A DNA stretch of 64,000 nt, from positions 21,280-85,279 of the forward strand of contig JAGAQA010000053.1 in assembly GCA_017622995.1 (NCBI GenBank), read 5' to 3'. Under the pieces are notes generated by a model. It was not told the DNA's origin and made no database searches. It worked only from the letters and a program-made list of their open reading frames with translations. The DNA comes from Oscillospiraceae bacterium (GTDB lineage: Bacteria; Bacillota; Clostridia; Oscillospirales; Oscillospiraceae). The first letter of the stretch is position 1. Each line of letters begins with the position of its first letter. The translations under genes were made by a program, and so were the position numbers. Shown in pieces: positions 1 through 6,885 of the stretch.

Positions 1-104
1 TGAGCCCGGATGAAACCATTGTGCGCCGGGGATTTCTCCGGGGCGAAAAGACAAACGCGGAGAAGCTGGGCGCGGAGCTGGCGCGGCGGCTGAAAGGAGA
101 ATAA
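1..104 (+). CDS. hemC: hydroxymethylbilane synthase, C-terminal end (partial)
   Basis: Only the last 33 codons are in the window, read in the frame that ends at the TAA at 102-104. The tail contains GFLRGEKTNAEKLGAELA, which resembles the C-terminus of porphobilinogen deaminase, the enzyme that links four porphobilinogens into hydroxymethylbilane. The next start codon follows two bases after the stop, and the next gene carries the following pathway step (HemD), so position in the operon supports the call. The bulk of the protein, including the dipyrromethane cofactor cysteine, lies upstream of the window. Confidence 0.75.
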   Translation, partial: SPDETIVRRGFLRGEKTNAEKLGAELARRLKGE

Positions 105-105
105 G

Positions 106-1584
106 ATGGGCAGCGTGATTTTGGTGGGGGCAGGCCCCGGAGATCCGGGGCTTCTGACCCAGAAGGGCCGTCAGGCCATTGAAAATGCCCAGGTGGTGGT
201 ATACGACCGGTTGGTGAGCCCCGCCATTCTGTCTCTTATCCCCAAGGACGCGGAAAAAATCAACGTGGGCAAGGAATCCAGCAACCATCTGGTGCCCCAG
301 GAGGAGATCAACCGGATCCTTCTGCGCAAGGCCCAGGAGGACAAGCGGGTGGTGCGGCTCAAGGGCGGCGATCCCTTCCTCTTTGGCCGGGGCGGCGAGG
401 AGCTGGAGCTGCTGGAAGCGGCAGGCATCCCCTTCCAGGTGGTGCCCGGTGTTACCTCCGCCCTGTCCGTACCTGCCTATGCGGGCATTCCGGTGACCCA
501 TCGGGATTTCTGCTCCTCGGTCCACATCATCACGGGCCATGCCAGGGCGGGGGCGGAGCTCAGCATCGACTTTGACGCACTGAAGCGCACCGGGGGAACC
601 CTGGTCTTTCTCATGGGCGTTACCAGCCTGCCCAAAATCTGCAAGGGACTGCTGGATGCCGGAATGGCCCCGGATATGCCCGCCGCCGTTGTGGAGCGGG
701 GCACGCTGCCCCGGCAGCGGAAGCTGGTCTCCACCCTGGAAAGGCTTCCCCTGGAGGCGGAAAAGGCCGGGGTGAAGAGCCCTGCCATCATTGTGGTGGG
801 CAAGGTCTGTTCCCTTTCCAACCGGTTTGACTGGTTTGACTGCCTTTCCCTGAAGGGAAAGACCGTGGTGGTCACCCGGCCGGAGGACCGCAGCGGAACC
901 CTGACCCAAAGGCTCCGGGAGCTGGGGGCGGAGGCTGTGGACTATCCCTGCATACGCACTGTGGCCAGGGAAGAAAACCCGGAGCTGGAGGAAGCCATCG
1001 GGAACCTTTCCCGGTATCGCTGCCTGGTGTTTACCAGTCCTGCCGGACCGGAGATTTTCTTCCGGCGTCTGCGGGCCGCGGGCAGGGATGCCCGGGCCCT
1101 CTCCGGGCTGACCCTGGCGGCCATCGGTCCCAAAACCGCCAAGGCCCTGGAAAAGCATGGGGTGACTGCGGACCTGGTGCCGGAAACCTACGATTCGGAC
1201 CACCTGGCAAAGGCGCTGGAAGCCGTGGAGGGCCCCGTGCTGCTGTGCCGGGCAAGCCGGGGGAGCACCGCCCTGCCGGAAATGCTGGAGAGGAAGGGGA
1301 TTCCCTTTGCGGACGTGCCCATTTACGACACGGTGTACACCGCCCCGGACCCCCAAAAGGTGGATGCGCTGCTGGGAGAAAAGCTCCTGGTCACCTTTAC
1401 CAGCGCCTCTACCGTCCGGGGCTTTGTGGAAAGCCTGCCGGGCAGAGATTTGAAGAACGTTATCGGCTGCTGCATCGGCAAACAGACGGAAGCGGAAGCA
1501 AAAAAATACGGGCTAACCACCGTGGTTTCTCAGGAAGCCACCATGGAATCCCTGATGGAAACGATTAAGGAAGTGCGTTTGTAA
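106..1584 (+). CDS. cobA-hemD: uroporphyrinogen-III C-methyltransferase / uroporphyrinogen-III synthase fusion
   Basis: A 492-residue bifunctional protein. Residues 1-240 are the SAM-dependent methyltransferase that makes precorrin-2 for siroheme and corrinoids: the N-terminal loop VGAGPGDPGLLT, VVYDRLVS near 35 and GGDPFLFGRGGEE near 87 are its SAM and substrate motifs. Residues from about 250 (LKGKTVVVTRPEDRSGTL onward) are uroporphyrinogen-III synthase, which closes hydroxymethylbilane with inversion of ring D. This fusion is common in Clostridia. Start chosen at ATG 106 behind AAGGAG at 93-98. The stop overlaps the hemB start (TAATG at 1582-1586), indicating translational coupling. The corrinoid branch is relevant because the window also encodes acetyl-CoA synthase, whose methyl donor is a corrinoid protein. 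Confidence 0.95.
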   Translation: MGSVILVGAGPGDPGLLTQKGRQAIENAQVVVYDRLVSPAILSLIPKDAEKINVGKESSNHLVPQEEINRILLRKAQEDKRVVRLKGGDPFLFGRGGEELELLEAAGIPFQVVPGVTSALSVPAYAGIPVTHRDFCSSVHIITGHARAGAELSIDFDALKRTGGTLVFLMGVTSLPKICKGLLDAGMAPDMPAAVVERGTLPRQRKLVSTLERLPLEAEKAGVKSPAIIVVGKVCSLSNRFDWFDCLSLKGKTVVVTRPEDRSGTLTQRLRELGAEAVDYPCIRTVAREENPELEEAIGNLSRYRCLVFTSPAGPEIFFRRLRAAGRDARALSGLTLAAIGPKTAKALEKHGVTADLVPETYDSDHLAKALEAVEGPVLLCRASRGSTALPEMLERKGIPFADVPIYDTVYTAPDPQKVDALLGEKLLVTFTSASTVRGFVESLPGRDLKNVIGCCIGKQTEAEAKKYGLTTVVSQEATMESLMETIKEVRL

Positions 1585-2567
1585 TGGAAATGACCATCCG
1601 TCCCCGCAGGCTCCGTTCCTGCGACAATCTGCGCCGCATGGTGCGGGAGACCCGGGTATCCCCCGAGAGCCTCATCTATCCCCTGTTCCTCATTGAGGGC
1701 AAAAACATCAAAGAGCCCATCCCCTCTCTGGAGGGCCAGTACCGCTATTCCCCGGACCGGGTCTGGGAGGAGATCGAAGAGTGCCTCAAGTGCGGTGTCC
1801 GCCGGGTGCTGCTGTTCGGCATTCCCGCCCATAAGGATGCCGTGGGCTCCTCTGCCTGGGACCCCCAGGGTGTGGTCCAGCAGGGCATCCGGGCCATCAA
1901 GGAAAAGTACCCGGAAATGTATATCATCACCGACGTGTGTATGTGTGAGTATACAGATCACGGCCACTGCGGCATCCTGTGCGATCACACCGTGGACAAC
2001 GACAAGACCCTGGAGGTTCTGGCGAAGACCGCCCTTTCCCATGTTCAGGCCGGCGCCGATATGGTAGCCCCCTCCGACATGATGGACGGCCGCATTGCCG
2101 CCATCCGTCATATTCTGGATGAAAACGGCTTTGTGAATACCCCCATCATGTCCTACTCCGCCAAGTATGCCTCCGCTTTCTACGGCCCCTTCCGGGACGC
2201 CGCCGGTTCCGCCCCTGCCTTTGGGGACCGCCGGGGCTACCAGATGGACCCCCACAACCGAAAGGAAGCCATGAAGGAGTGCGCTCTGGACGTGGAGGAG
2301 GGCGCCGACATTCTCATGGTCAAGCCCGCCCTGAGCTACCTGGATATTATCCGGGAGTGCAGCGATGCCTTTGACCTGCCCATGGCCGCCTACTCCGTCA
2401 GCGGAGAGTACGCCATGATCAAGGCTGCCGGGAAGCAGGGCCTCATCGACGAGCATCGGGTCATGTGCGAAAGCGCTCTGTCCATCTACCGGGCCGGGGC
2501 GGATATTCTCATCACCTACTTTGCAAAGGAGCTGGCCCAGGCCATGAAGAAAGGGGAGCTGGGTTAA
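1584..2567 (+). CDS. hemB: porphobilinogen synthase (delta-aminolevulinate dehydratase)
   Basis: A 327-residue cytoplasmic enzyme that condenses two 5-aminolevulinates into porphobilinogen. The zinc-site cysteines are visible in VCMCEYTDHGHCG (about 117-127), so this is the zinc-dependent form. The two Schiff-base lysines lie in SYSAKYASAFYGPFRDA (near 194) and MVKPALSYLDI (near 247). Length is typical of the family. The start overlaps the cobA-hemD stop and the stop abuts the hemL start, so the gene sits inside a tight tetrapyrrole operon in which substrate supply (hemL) and use (hemC, hemD) are co-expressed. Confidence 0.97.
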   Translation: MEMTIRPRRLRSCDNLRRMVRETRVSPESLIYPLFLIEGKNIKEPIPSLEGQYRYSPDRVWEEIEECLKCGVRRVLLFGIPAHKDAVGSSAWDPQGVVQQGIRAIKEKYPEMYIITDVCMCEYTDHGHCGILCDHTVDNDKTLEVLAKTALSHVQAGADMVAPSDMMDGRIAAIRHILDENGFVNTPIMSYSAKYASAFYGPFRDAAGSAPAFGDRRGYQMDPHNRKEAMKECALDVEEGADILMVKPALSYLDIIRECSDAFDLPMAAYSVSGEYAMIKAAGKQGLIDEHRVMCESALSIYRAGADILITYFAKELAQAMKKGELG

Positions 2568-3830
2568 ATGACACGTTCCGAAGCCCTCTTTGCCCAGGCC
2601 CAGACCGTCATGCCCGGCGGTGTCAACTCTCCCGTCCGTGCCTGCCGCAGTGTGGGCACCTATCCCCGTTTCCTGGAAAAGGGAAAGGGCAGCCACGTCT
2701 GGGACGTGGACGGAAACGAATATGTGGACTTCATCTGCTCCTGGGGCCCCCTGATCCTGGGCCACTGCCAGGAGGATGTGGAAAAGGCCGTGGCCGAATC
2801 CATTGGAAAGGGCCTGAGCTTTGGCGCTCCCACCGCCATTGAAGTGGAGATGGCGCAGCTTGTCTGCGAAATGACCGGCGTGGAAATGGTCCGCATGGTG
2901 AATTCCGGCACCGAGGCGGTGATGTCCGCCCTGCGCCTTGCCCGGGGGGCCACCGGCCGCAGCAAGATCATCAAGTTCGCGGGCTGCTACCACGGCCACT
3001 CTGATTCCATGCTGGTAAAAGCCGGTTCCGGCGCCCTGACCGGCGGCGCGCCGGACTCTGCCGGTGTGCCCAAGGAAATGGCGGAGGACACCCTGACGGC
3101 GGATTACAATGATCTTCCCAGCGTTCGTGCCCTGCTGGAAGCCAACCGGGGCCAGGTGGCCGCCGTCATCGTGGAGCCCGTGGCCGCCAATATGGGCGTG
3201 GTGCCCCCAAAGCCCGGCTTTTTGCAGGGCCTGCGGCAGCTGTGCGATGAATTCGGCTCTCTGCTGATTTTTGACGAGGTCATTACCGGCTTTCGGCTGG
3301 CCCCCGGCGGCGCCCAGGAATACTACGGCGTCCGGGCGGACCTGGTGACCTACGGCAAGATCATCGGCGGCGGTATGCCCGTGGGCGCCTACGGCGGAAG
3401 CCGGAAGCTCATGGAGCTGGTGGCACCCCTGGGCCCTGTGTACCAGGCGGGCACCCTGTCCGGCAATCCCGTTGCCATGGCGGCGGGCCTTACCCAGCTG
3501 AAGCTGCTGAAAGCCCACCCGGAGGTATACGAGCACCTGGAACGCCGGGGCGCCCTGCTGCAAGCAGGGCTGGAGGAAGCCCTGAAGGGAATGGATGCCC
3601 AGGTAAACCGGGTAGGGTCGATTCTCACCGTGTTCTTTACCAGGGAGCCGGTTACCGGCTATGCCCAGGCCAAAAGCTCCGACCTGGAGCAGTTCAAGCG
3701 CTGGTATCTGGGCCTGCTGAGCCAGGGCATCTATGCCGCCCCCAGCCAGTTTGAGGCCATGTTCCTGTCGGACGCCCATACGGACGCGGACATCCAAAAA
3801 GCAATCACCGCCGCCAAGAATATTTTCTAA
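2568..3830 (+). CDS. hemL: glutamate-1-semialdehyde 2,1-aminomutase
   Basis: A 420-residue PLP enzyme of the class III aminotransferase fold that converts glutamate-1-semialdehyde to 5-aminolevulinate, the last step of the C5 route. NSGTEAVMSALRLARG (near 113) binds the PLP phosphate, DEVITGFR (near 235) holds the aspartate that contacts the pyridine nitrogen, and TYGKIIGGGMPVGA (near 262) carries the Schiff-base lysine. The ATG begins at the base after the hemB stop with no gap. It is the last gene of the operon; hemA, the glutamyl-tRNA reductase, is not in the window and is presumably upstream. Confidence 0.97.
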   Translation: MTRSEALFAQAQTVMPGGVNSPVRACRSVGTYPRFLEKGKGSHVWDVDGNEYVDFICSWGPLILGHCQEDVEKAVAESIGKGLSFGAPTAIEVEMAQLVCEMTGVEMVRMVNSGTEAVMSALRLARGATGRSKIIKFAGCYHGHSDSMLVKAGSGALTGGAPDSAGVPKEMAEDTLTADYNDLPSVRALLEANRGQVAAVIVEPVAANMGVVPPKPGFLQGLRQLCDEFGSLLIFDEVITGFRLAPGGAQEYYGVRADLVTYGKIIGGGMPVGAYGGSRKLMELVAPLGPVYQAGTLSGNPVAMAAGLTQLKLLKAHPEVYEHLERRGALLQAGLEEALKGMDAQVNRVGSILTVFFTREPVTGYAQAKSSDLEQFKRWYLGLLSQGIYAAPSQFEAMFLSDAHTDADIQKAITAAKNIF

Positions 3831-3861
3831 ACACCGCCGCCCCCGCTTCAGAGGGCGATGG

Positions 3862-3907
3862 ACACAAGGCAGGAACAGTCACAGCTGTGACTGTTCCTGC
3901 CTTGTGT
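3862..3907. repeat. 46-bp perfect palindrome after hemL
   Basis: Two 23-base arms (3862-3884 and 3885-3907) are exact reverse complements with no spacer; the core is CAGTCACAGCTGTGACTG. As RNA it would fold into a very strong hairpin 31 bases after the hemL stop and could end the operon transcript, but no T-run follows, so an intrinsic terminator call is uncertain. A DNA-level role (protein site, cruciform) is possible. It lies 35 bp outside the mobile element. Confidence 0.85.
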
Positions 3908-3942
3908 ACGATGATGAATCTATGGGACCGAACAGATAAACA

Positions 3943-3956
3943 AATTGGGATTTGTC
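3943..3956. other. attL core of the mobile element
   Basis: AATTGGGATTTGTC, 13 of 14 bases identical to 12932-12945 in the same orientation. It lies outside the integrase gene, where a tyrosine-recombinase attachment site is expected. The sequence to its left is chromosomal (after hemL); to its right the AT-rich end of the element begins. The exact crossover bases cannot be fixed from one junction pair. Confidence 0.75.
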
Positions 3957-4031
3957 TAACATTTTCCTAAAAACCATTTGAAAATGGCTTTATAAGGCGG
4001 TTTTTCGATAGTTTTGCCTTTTGCCTTATCA

Positions 4032-4080
4032 GTTTTCCCTTGCTTTTTCCCTTATGGGTCAAAACAAGGGAAACTTTTTT
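4032..4080 (+). terminator. candidate terminator at the left end of the element
   Basis: The arms GTTTTCCCTTG (4032-4042) and CAAGGGAAAC (4065-4074) pair around a 22-base loop and are followed on the plus strand by six Ts (4075-4080). In that direction it would block chromosomal transcription from the heme operon from entering the element. It ends where the integrase stop codon lies on the other strand. Confidence 0.5.
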
Positions 4081-5374
4081 ACGCTCCTCCGGCTACCTTG
4101 TCGAGAAGCCGGGCGGAGTTTCGCTTTGCTTCCTTGGTAGAGTGGGCATAGATATTCATGGTAGTTCCCACATCGGAGTGGCCCAGCAGCTCCTGCACAT
4201 CCTTCGGTGCTGCGCCATAGGACAGCAGATTGGTGGTGAAGGTGTGTCTGAACAGATGGAAATGAAGGTCTCCAAGTTCCGGCATTCTCTTCCGTGCCGC
4301 CCGCAGGATGCTACTCACCGCAGAGGGAGATTCGTAGCTTCCGTCAGGTCGCAGGCACACAAGGGAAATTTCCTTGTATTCCGGCGGAACATCTTCTGAC
4401 CGCTGCGATGAGTATACCTCGTAGTAAGTACGGTTCTTTTCCTTGACCTCTTTGTAGTAGTTGAGGCTGTAAAGCTGACCATACTTCAGTCGGTTCCGAT
4501 TCTGCTCGTTCCTTGCGCTGCGCAGGATTTGCGCCAGAGTGTCACAGAAGTCAACTGTACGGATTTTCTTCCGCTTGGTAGTACCAATCTCCGTCTTATG
4601 CCGTTTCCCGTTGTAGCGGATACTGCGCCGTACTGTCAGACACTGTTTGTCCAGATCAATGTCCTGCCAACACAGTGCGCAGGCTTCTCCGATTCTCAGT
4701 CCTGTGTAGTACGCAATCTGTACCGGGAGTAAGGCTGGATTCTGCTTCTGTTCCAGAAAGTCTGTCAGCTTCCGATATTGCTCGTAGGTAAGGGTACTTT
4801 CGGCAGTCTCCTGGGCTTCCTCATCGAACAGGTCACAGCTTTCCTCCTGCGTTCGCCACACCACATACTCCATAGGATTGAAGTTCAGAAGTTTCTTGGG
4901 AAACACCGCAAATTTGAATGCCCGTTGAAGCACCGCCGAGAATTGCCGCAGATAACCCTTGCTCAGAGCTTTTGCCGTCCTTCCGTCGGCATTGGTTCCG
5001 CCGAAGCAGAGGTGATCTACATAGGCTTGCAGATGGTCTGTGGTGACGGATTTCAGCTTCCGCTCACTGATGGGGTGTTTCTTGATCCGGTCTACGACGG
5101 CAATGTAAGCCATGACCGTGCCGTTGCTCAGTTTTCCGGGCTTCAAATCTTCCTCAACCCACATATCCAGCAGACCGCCTACCGTCAGGTTGTCTGGCTT
5201 GGCTACGAATTTCTTGGCATCGTAGTCCTCCATCGCCTTGCGGAGCATTGCTTCCGTTTCTGCCTTGCTTTCTGTTCCGGGGAACTCTGCCTGTCTGCGG
5301 TTTCCGCTTTCATCCTCTACATAGAAGCGGTAATACCATTTCTTGCCCTTTTTTCTTACAGATCCTTTTGCCAT
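4079..5374 (-). CDS. int: tyrosine site-specific recombinase (integrase)
   Basis: A 431-residue phage-type integrase that would catalyse integration and excision of the surrounding element. The N-terminus (RKKGKKWYYRFYVED) resembles the arm-site-binding domain of Tn916-type integrases; residues about 60-170 form the core-binding helical domain. The catalytic domain shows the first arginine in YYTGLRIGEACALCW, the H-x-x-R box in HLFRHTFTTNLL, a histidine in LLGHSDVGTT and the nucleophile tyrosine in MNIYAHST close to the C-terminus. Length matches the family. AAAGGAG lies 14 bases before the ATG, a rather long spacing. It is the outermost gene of the element, 122 bp inside attL, and is transcribed toward it. 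Confidence 0.95.
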   Translation of the reverse strand: MAKGSVRKKGKKWYYRFYVEDESGNRRQAEFPGTESKAETEAMLRKAMEDYDAKKFVAKPDNLTVGGLLDMWVEEDLKPGKLSNGTVMAYIAVVDRIKKHPISERKLKSVTTDHLQAYVDHLCFGGTNADGRTAKALSKGYLRQFSAVLQRAFKFAVFPKKLLNFNPMEYVVWRTQEESCDLFDEEAQETAESTLTYEQYRKLTDFLEQKQNPALLPVQIAYYTGLRIGEACALCWQDIDLDKQCLTVRRSIRYNGKRHKTEIGTTKRKKIRTVDFCDTLAQILRSARNEQNRNRLKYGQLYSLNYYKEVKEKNRTYYEVYSSQRSEDVPPEYKEISLVCLRPDGSYESPSAVSSILRAARKRMPELGDLHFHLFRHTFTTNLLSYGAAPKDVQELLGHSDVGTTMNIYAHSTKEAKRNSARLLDKVAGGA

Positions 5375-5504
5375 AGATAATACTTTGTCTCCTTTCTTAT
5401 CCGTGGCAATCGGAACTGTGACATATGCTGTGCGTGAAATAATGTCACTGGTCGATTGTAGCTTTTACAATCGGCTTTCTTATTCTTTTGTCAAAGTACC
5501 ACGG

Positions 5505-6158
5505 TTAGTTGCTGCTTTTTTCTAAGCGGTCTCTGGCATCCAGGGGCAGTCTAAATATTTCACTGGTCACCCTGCCGCCCTTGCCTTTGTCATAGATATG
5601 TAGCAATCCATCCATGTAGCGCTTCATGTCCTCAATGATCGGCTCCGTCTCTTTTTGGTACACCTGCTCAACGATGGCACCGGATTCAATCGCGTACCGC
5701 ATCAAGGATTCTTTCAATCCTTCATCGGTGGCGATTTCATCTGCCTTCCTCATGGCTCTCGCAAAATGCACCGCATACACAGAGTACAGGTCGATGATGT
5801 TGCACAGGTGACCTGCGAGAAATTGTTGGTAGGCTTCGGTGCCAACCACGCTGTCCATTTCTTTCAGGAAGCTTTCCAGATGCTCATCGAGCTGCATTTT
5901 GCTTTTGGTGAAACCATCGTATTCTTTGTCCTCAGAAAGTCCGGTCAGCCATTCCGGGGTTGTTAGCAGGGCATCTGCCAGAGATATGATCAGATACCGT
6001 TTTTCCGGTTCGACACCTTTGGATTCATAGCGCTGAATGGTAGATTTGTTTACACCAAGACGTTTACCGAGATCGCCCATGGAGAGATTCAGTTCTGTTC
6101 TTCTCTCCTTGACCCTCTCACCGACTTGTTTTGCGGTGAATGTAATTGGTTCATCCAT
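5505..6158 (-). CDS. CI-like HTH repressor of the element
   Basis: A 217-residue protein with an XRE-type helix-turn-helix at about residues 10-65 (RRTELNLSMGDLGKRLGVNK, then STIQRYESKGVEP). The rest is a helical domain with no peptidase motif that I can see, so it does not look like a LexA-type self-cleaving repressor. The reading frame is open much further upstream, but GGAGGTG at about 6170-6176 sits correctly before ATG 6158, and everything upstream is promoter DNA. It diverges from the excisionase gene; the shared 184-bp region contains facing sigma-70 promoters and three regularly spaced CGTTGCAA sites, the likely operators. It probably keeps the element quiescent by repressing excisionase and mobilization genes. 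Confidence 0.85.
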   Translation of the reverse strand: MDEPITFTAKQVGERVKERRTELNLSMGDLGKRLGVNKSTIQRYESKGVEPEKRYLIISLADALLTTPEWLTGLSEDKEYDGFTKSKMQLDEHLESFLKEMDSVVGTEAYQQFLAGHLCNIIDLYSVYAVHFARAMRKADEIATDEGLKESLMRYAIESGAIVEQVYQKETEPIIEDMKRYMDGLLHIYDKGKGGRVTSEIFRLPLDARDRLEKSSN

Positions 6159-6182
6159 AGGCTTTTCACCTCCGTTGACATC

Positions 6183-6211
6183 ATTATAGCACATGCCGTT
6201 GCAATTTGCAA
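6183..6211 (-). promoter_or_regulatory. promoter of the CI-like repressor
   Basis: On the minus strand TTGCAA (6211-6206) and TATAAT (6188-6183) are separated by 17 bases. The -35 box overlaps the right end of the first CGTTGCAA site, which suggests autoregulation. Confidence 0.75.
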
Positions 6212-6312
6212 TAGTATTTTCCATAAAGTTTTCAGTTCGTTTACAAGAAGCGTTGCAAGATGAGTTGACAAGCAATGGCATTGTAAGTATAATAGTGGCA
6301 CGACCGTTGCAA
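6197..6312. promoter_or_regulatory. three CGTTGCAA operator-like sites at 54-bp intervals
   Basis: The octamer CGTTGCAA occurs at 6197-6204, 6251-6258 and 6305-6312, exactly 54 bp apart each time and in the same orientation. The second and third copies extend to CGTTGCAAGATGAG and CGTTGCAAAACGAG. They bracket the excisionase promoter and overlap the repressor promoter, as expected for operators of the neighbouring CI-like protein. A spacing near five helical turns puts all sites on one face of the DNA. Confidence 0.65.
6265..6293 (+). promoter_or_regulatory. consensus sigma-70 promoter of the excisionase
   Basis: TTGACA (6265-6270), a 17-base spacer and TATAAT (6288-6293): a perfect consensus. 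The predicted start is near 6300, 43 bases before the excisionase ATG. Such a strong promoter must normally be repressed; the flanking CGTTGCAA sites are suitable. Confidence 0.85.
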
Positions 6313-6342
6313 AACGAGTATTTCAGCAAGGAGGCAAGTAAA

Positions 6343-6558
6343 ATGAGTGTAGGCAAAATGGGACTGACCATCGAAGAAGCGGCGGAAACCACCGGGATCG
6401 GACGCAACACCATGCGAAAACTGATCGACTGGGGCAAGCTGCCTGTTCTGAAGGTAGGGCGCAAGACCATCATCCGAAAGGATGCCCTGGAGCGATTCAT
6501 GGAAGCCAACCAGGGACGAAACCTTTTGATCCAGAACGATGTGCGGAAGATCGAATGA
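6343..6558 (+). CDS. xis: excisionase-type HTH DNA-binding protein
   Basis: A 71-residue basic protein with the winged-helix layout of the excisionase (HTH_17/MerR-like) family: TIEEAAETTGIGRNTMRKLI, then WGKLPVLKVGRKTIIRKDAL. Proteins of this size and pattern bend DNA at attachment sites and steer the integrase toward excision. The frame is open upstream, but AAGGAGG at 6328-6334 fixes the ATG at 6343. It is separated from the integrase by the divergent repressor gene, so the integrase and excisionase are under separate promoters. Confidence 0.85.
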   Translation: MSVGKMGLTIEEAAETTGIGRNTMRKLIDWGKLPVLKVGRKTIIRKDALERFMEANQGRNLLIQNDVRKIE

Positions 6559-6655
6559 GAACCCTCTCAGAAGCCCTCGGCGCTTGAGAGCGAAATACAC
6601 CCCTCGCACAAATCTGACGATTTGTACAAGCGGTATTTCGCCCTGCCGGGAGCCT

Positions 6656-6773
6656 GTATCACAGCTTCGTGCGTAAAACTCAGCTATGATACAGTGGAAA
6701 TTGCAACCGCAATTTCCATTGCTGTTCCGGCTGCTGCGGCACTCAAAACAGCGCAACTGCCAACGGCAGTTGC
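6656..6773. other. candidate oriT: three successive hairpins before the relaxase
   Basis: The 327 bp between xis and the relaxase gene hold no convincing gene. They contain three inverted repeats in a row: 6656-6666 with 6682-6692 (10 of 11 paired), 6695-6704 with 6709-6718 (TGGAAATTGC/GCAATTTCCA, perfect) and 6753-6761 with 6765-6773 (GCAACTGCC/GGCAGTTGC, perfect). Clustered hairpins directly upstream of a Mob relaxase are typical of transfer origins, where the relaxase nicks. The nic site itself is not identifiable by eye. A small open frame across this region (6622-6867) has no ribosome site and was not called. Confidence 0.5.
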
Positions 6774-6885
6774 AAAAGAGGACGACGAGGGGACGGGGAG
6801 AACGAACGGGAGCAAGCACAACGGAGAACAAAAGGAATCGCAAACGAAAACATCAAAACGGCCGTAAGGGAAAAGGAGATGATAT

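Noticed and set aside
1530-3797. A 755-codon open frame on the minus strand opposite hemB and hemL
   Set aside because: It is a composition shadow: His/Gly/Gln-rich nonsense protein opposite two clearly conserved enzymes, with no ribosome site or domain.
3831-3942. A tRNA 3' end as the integration target of the mobile element
   Set aside because: No tRNA-like sequence flanks either junction; the target is the palindromic repeat.
6622-6867. An 81-residue open frame between xis and the relaxase
   Set aside because: No ATG with a ribosome site, low-complexity Ala/Lys composition, and it runs across three inverted repeats that better fit oriT.
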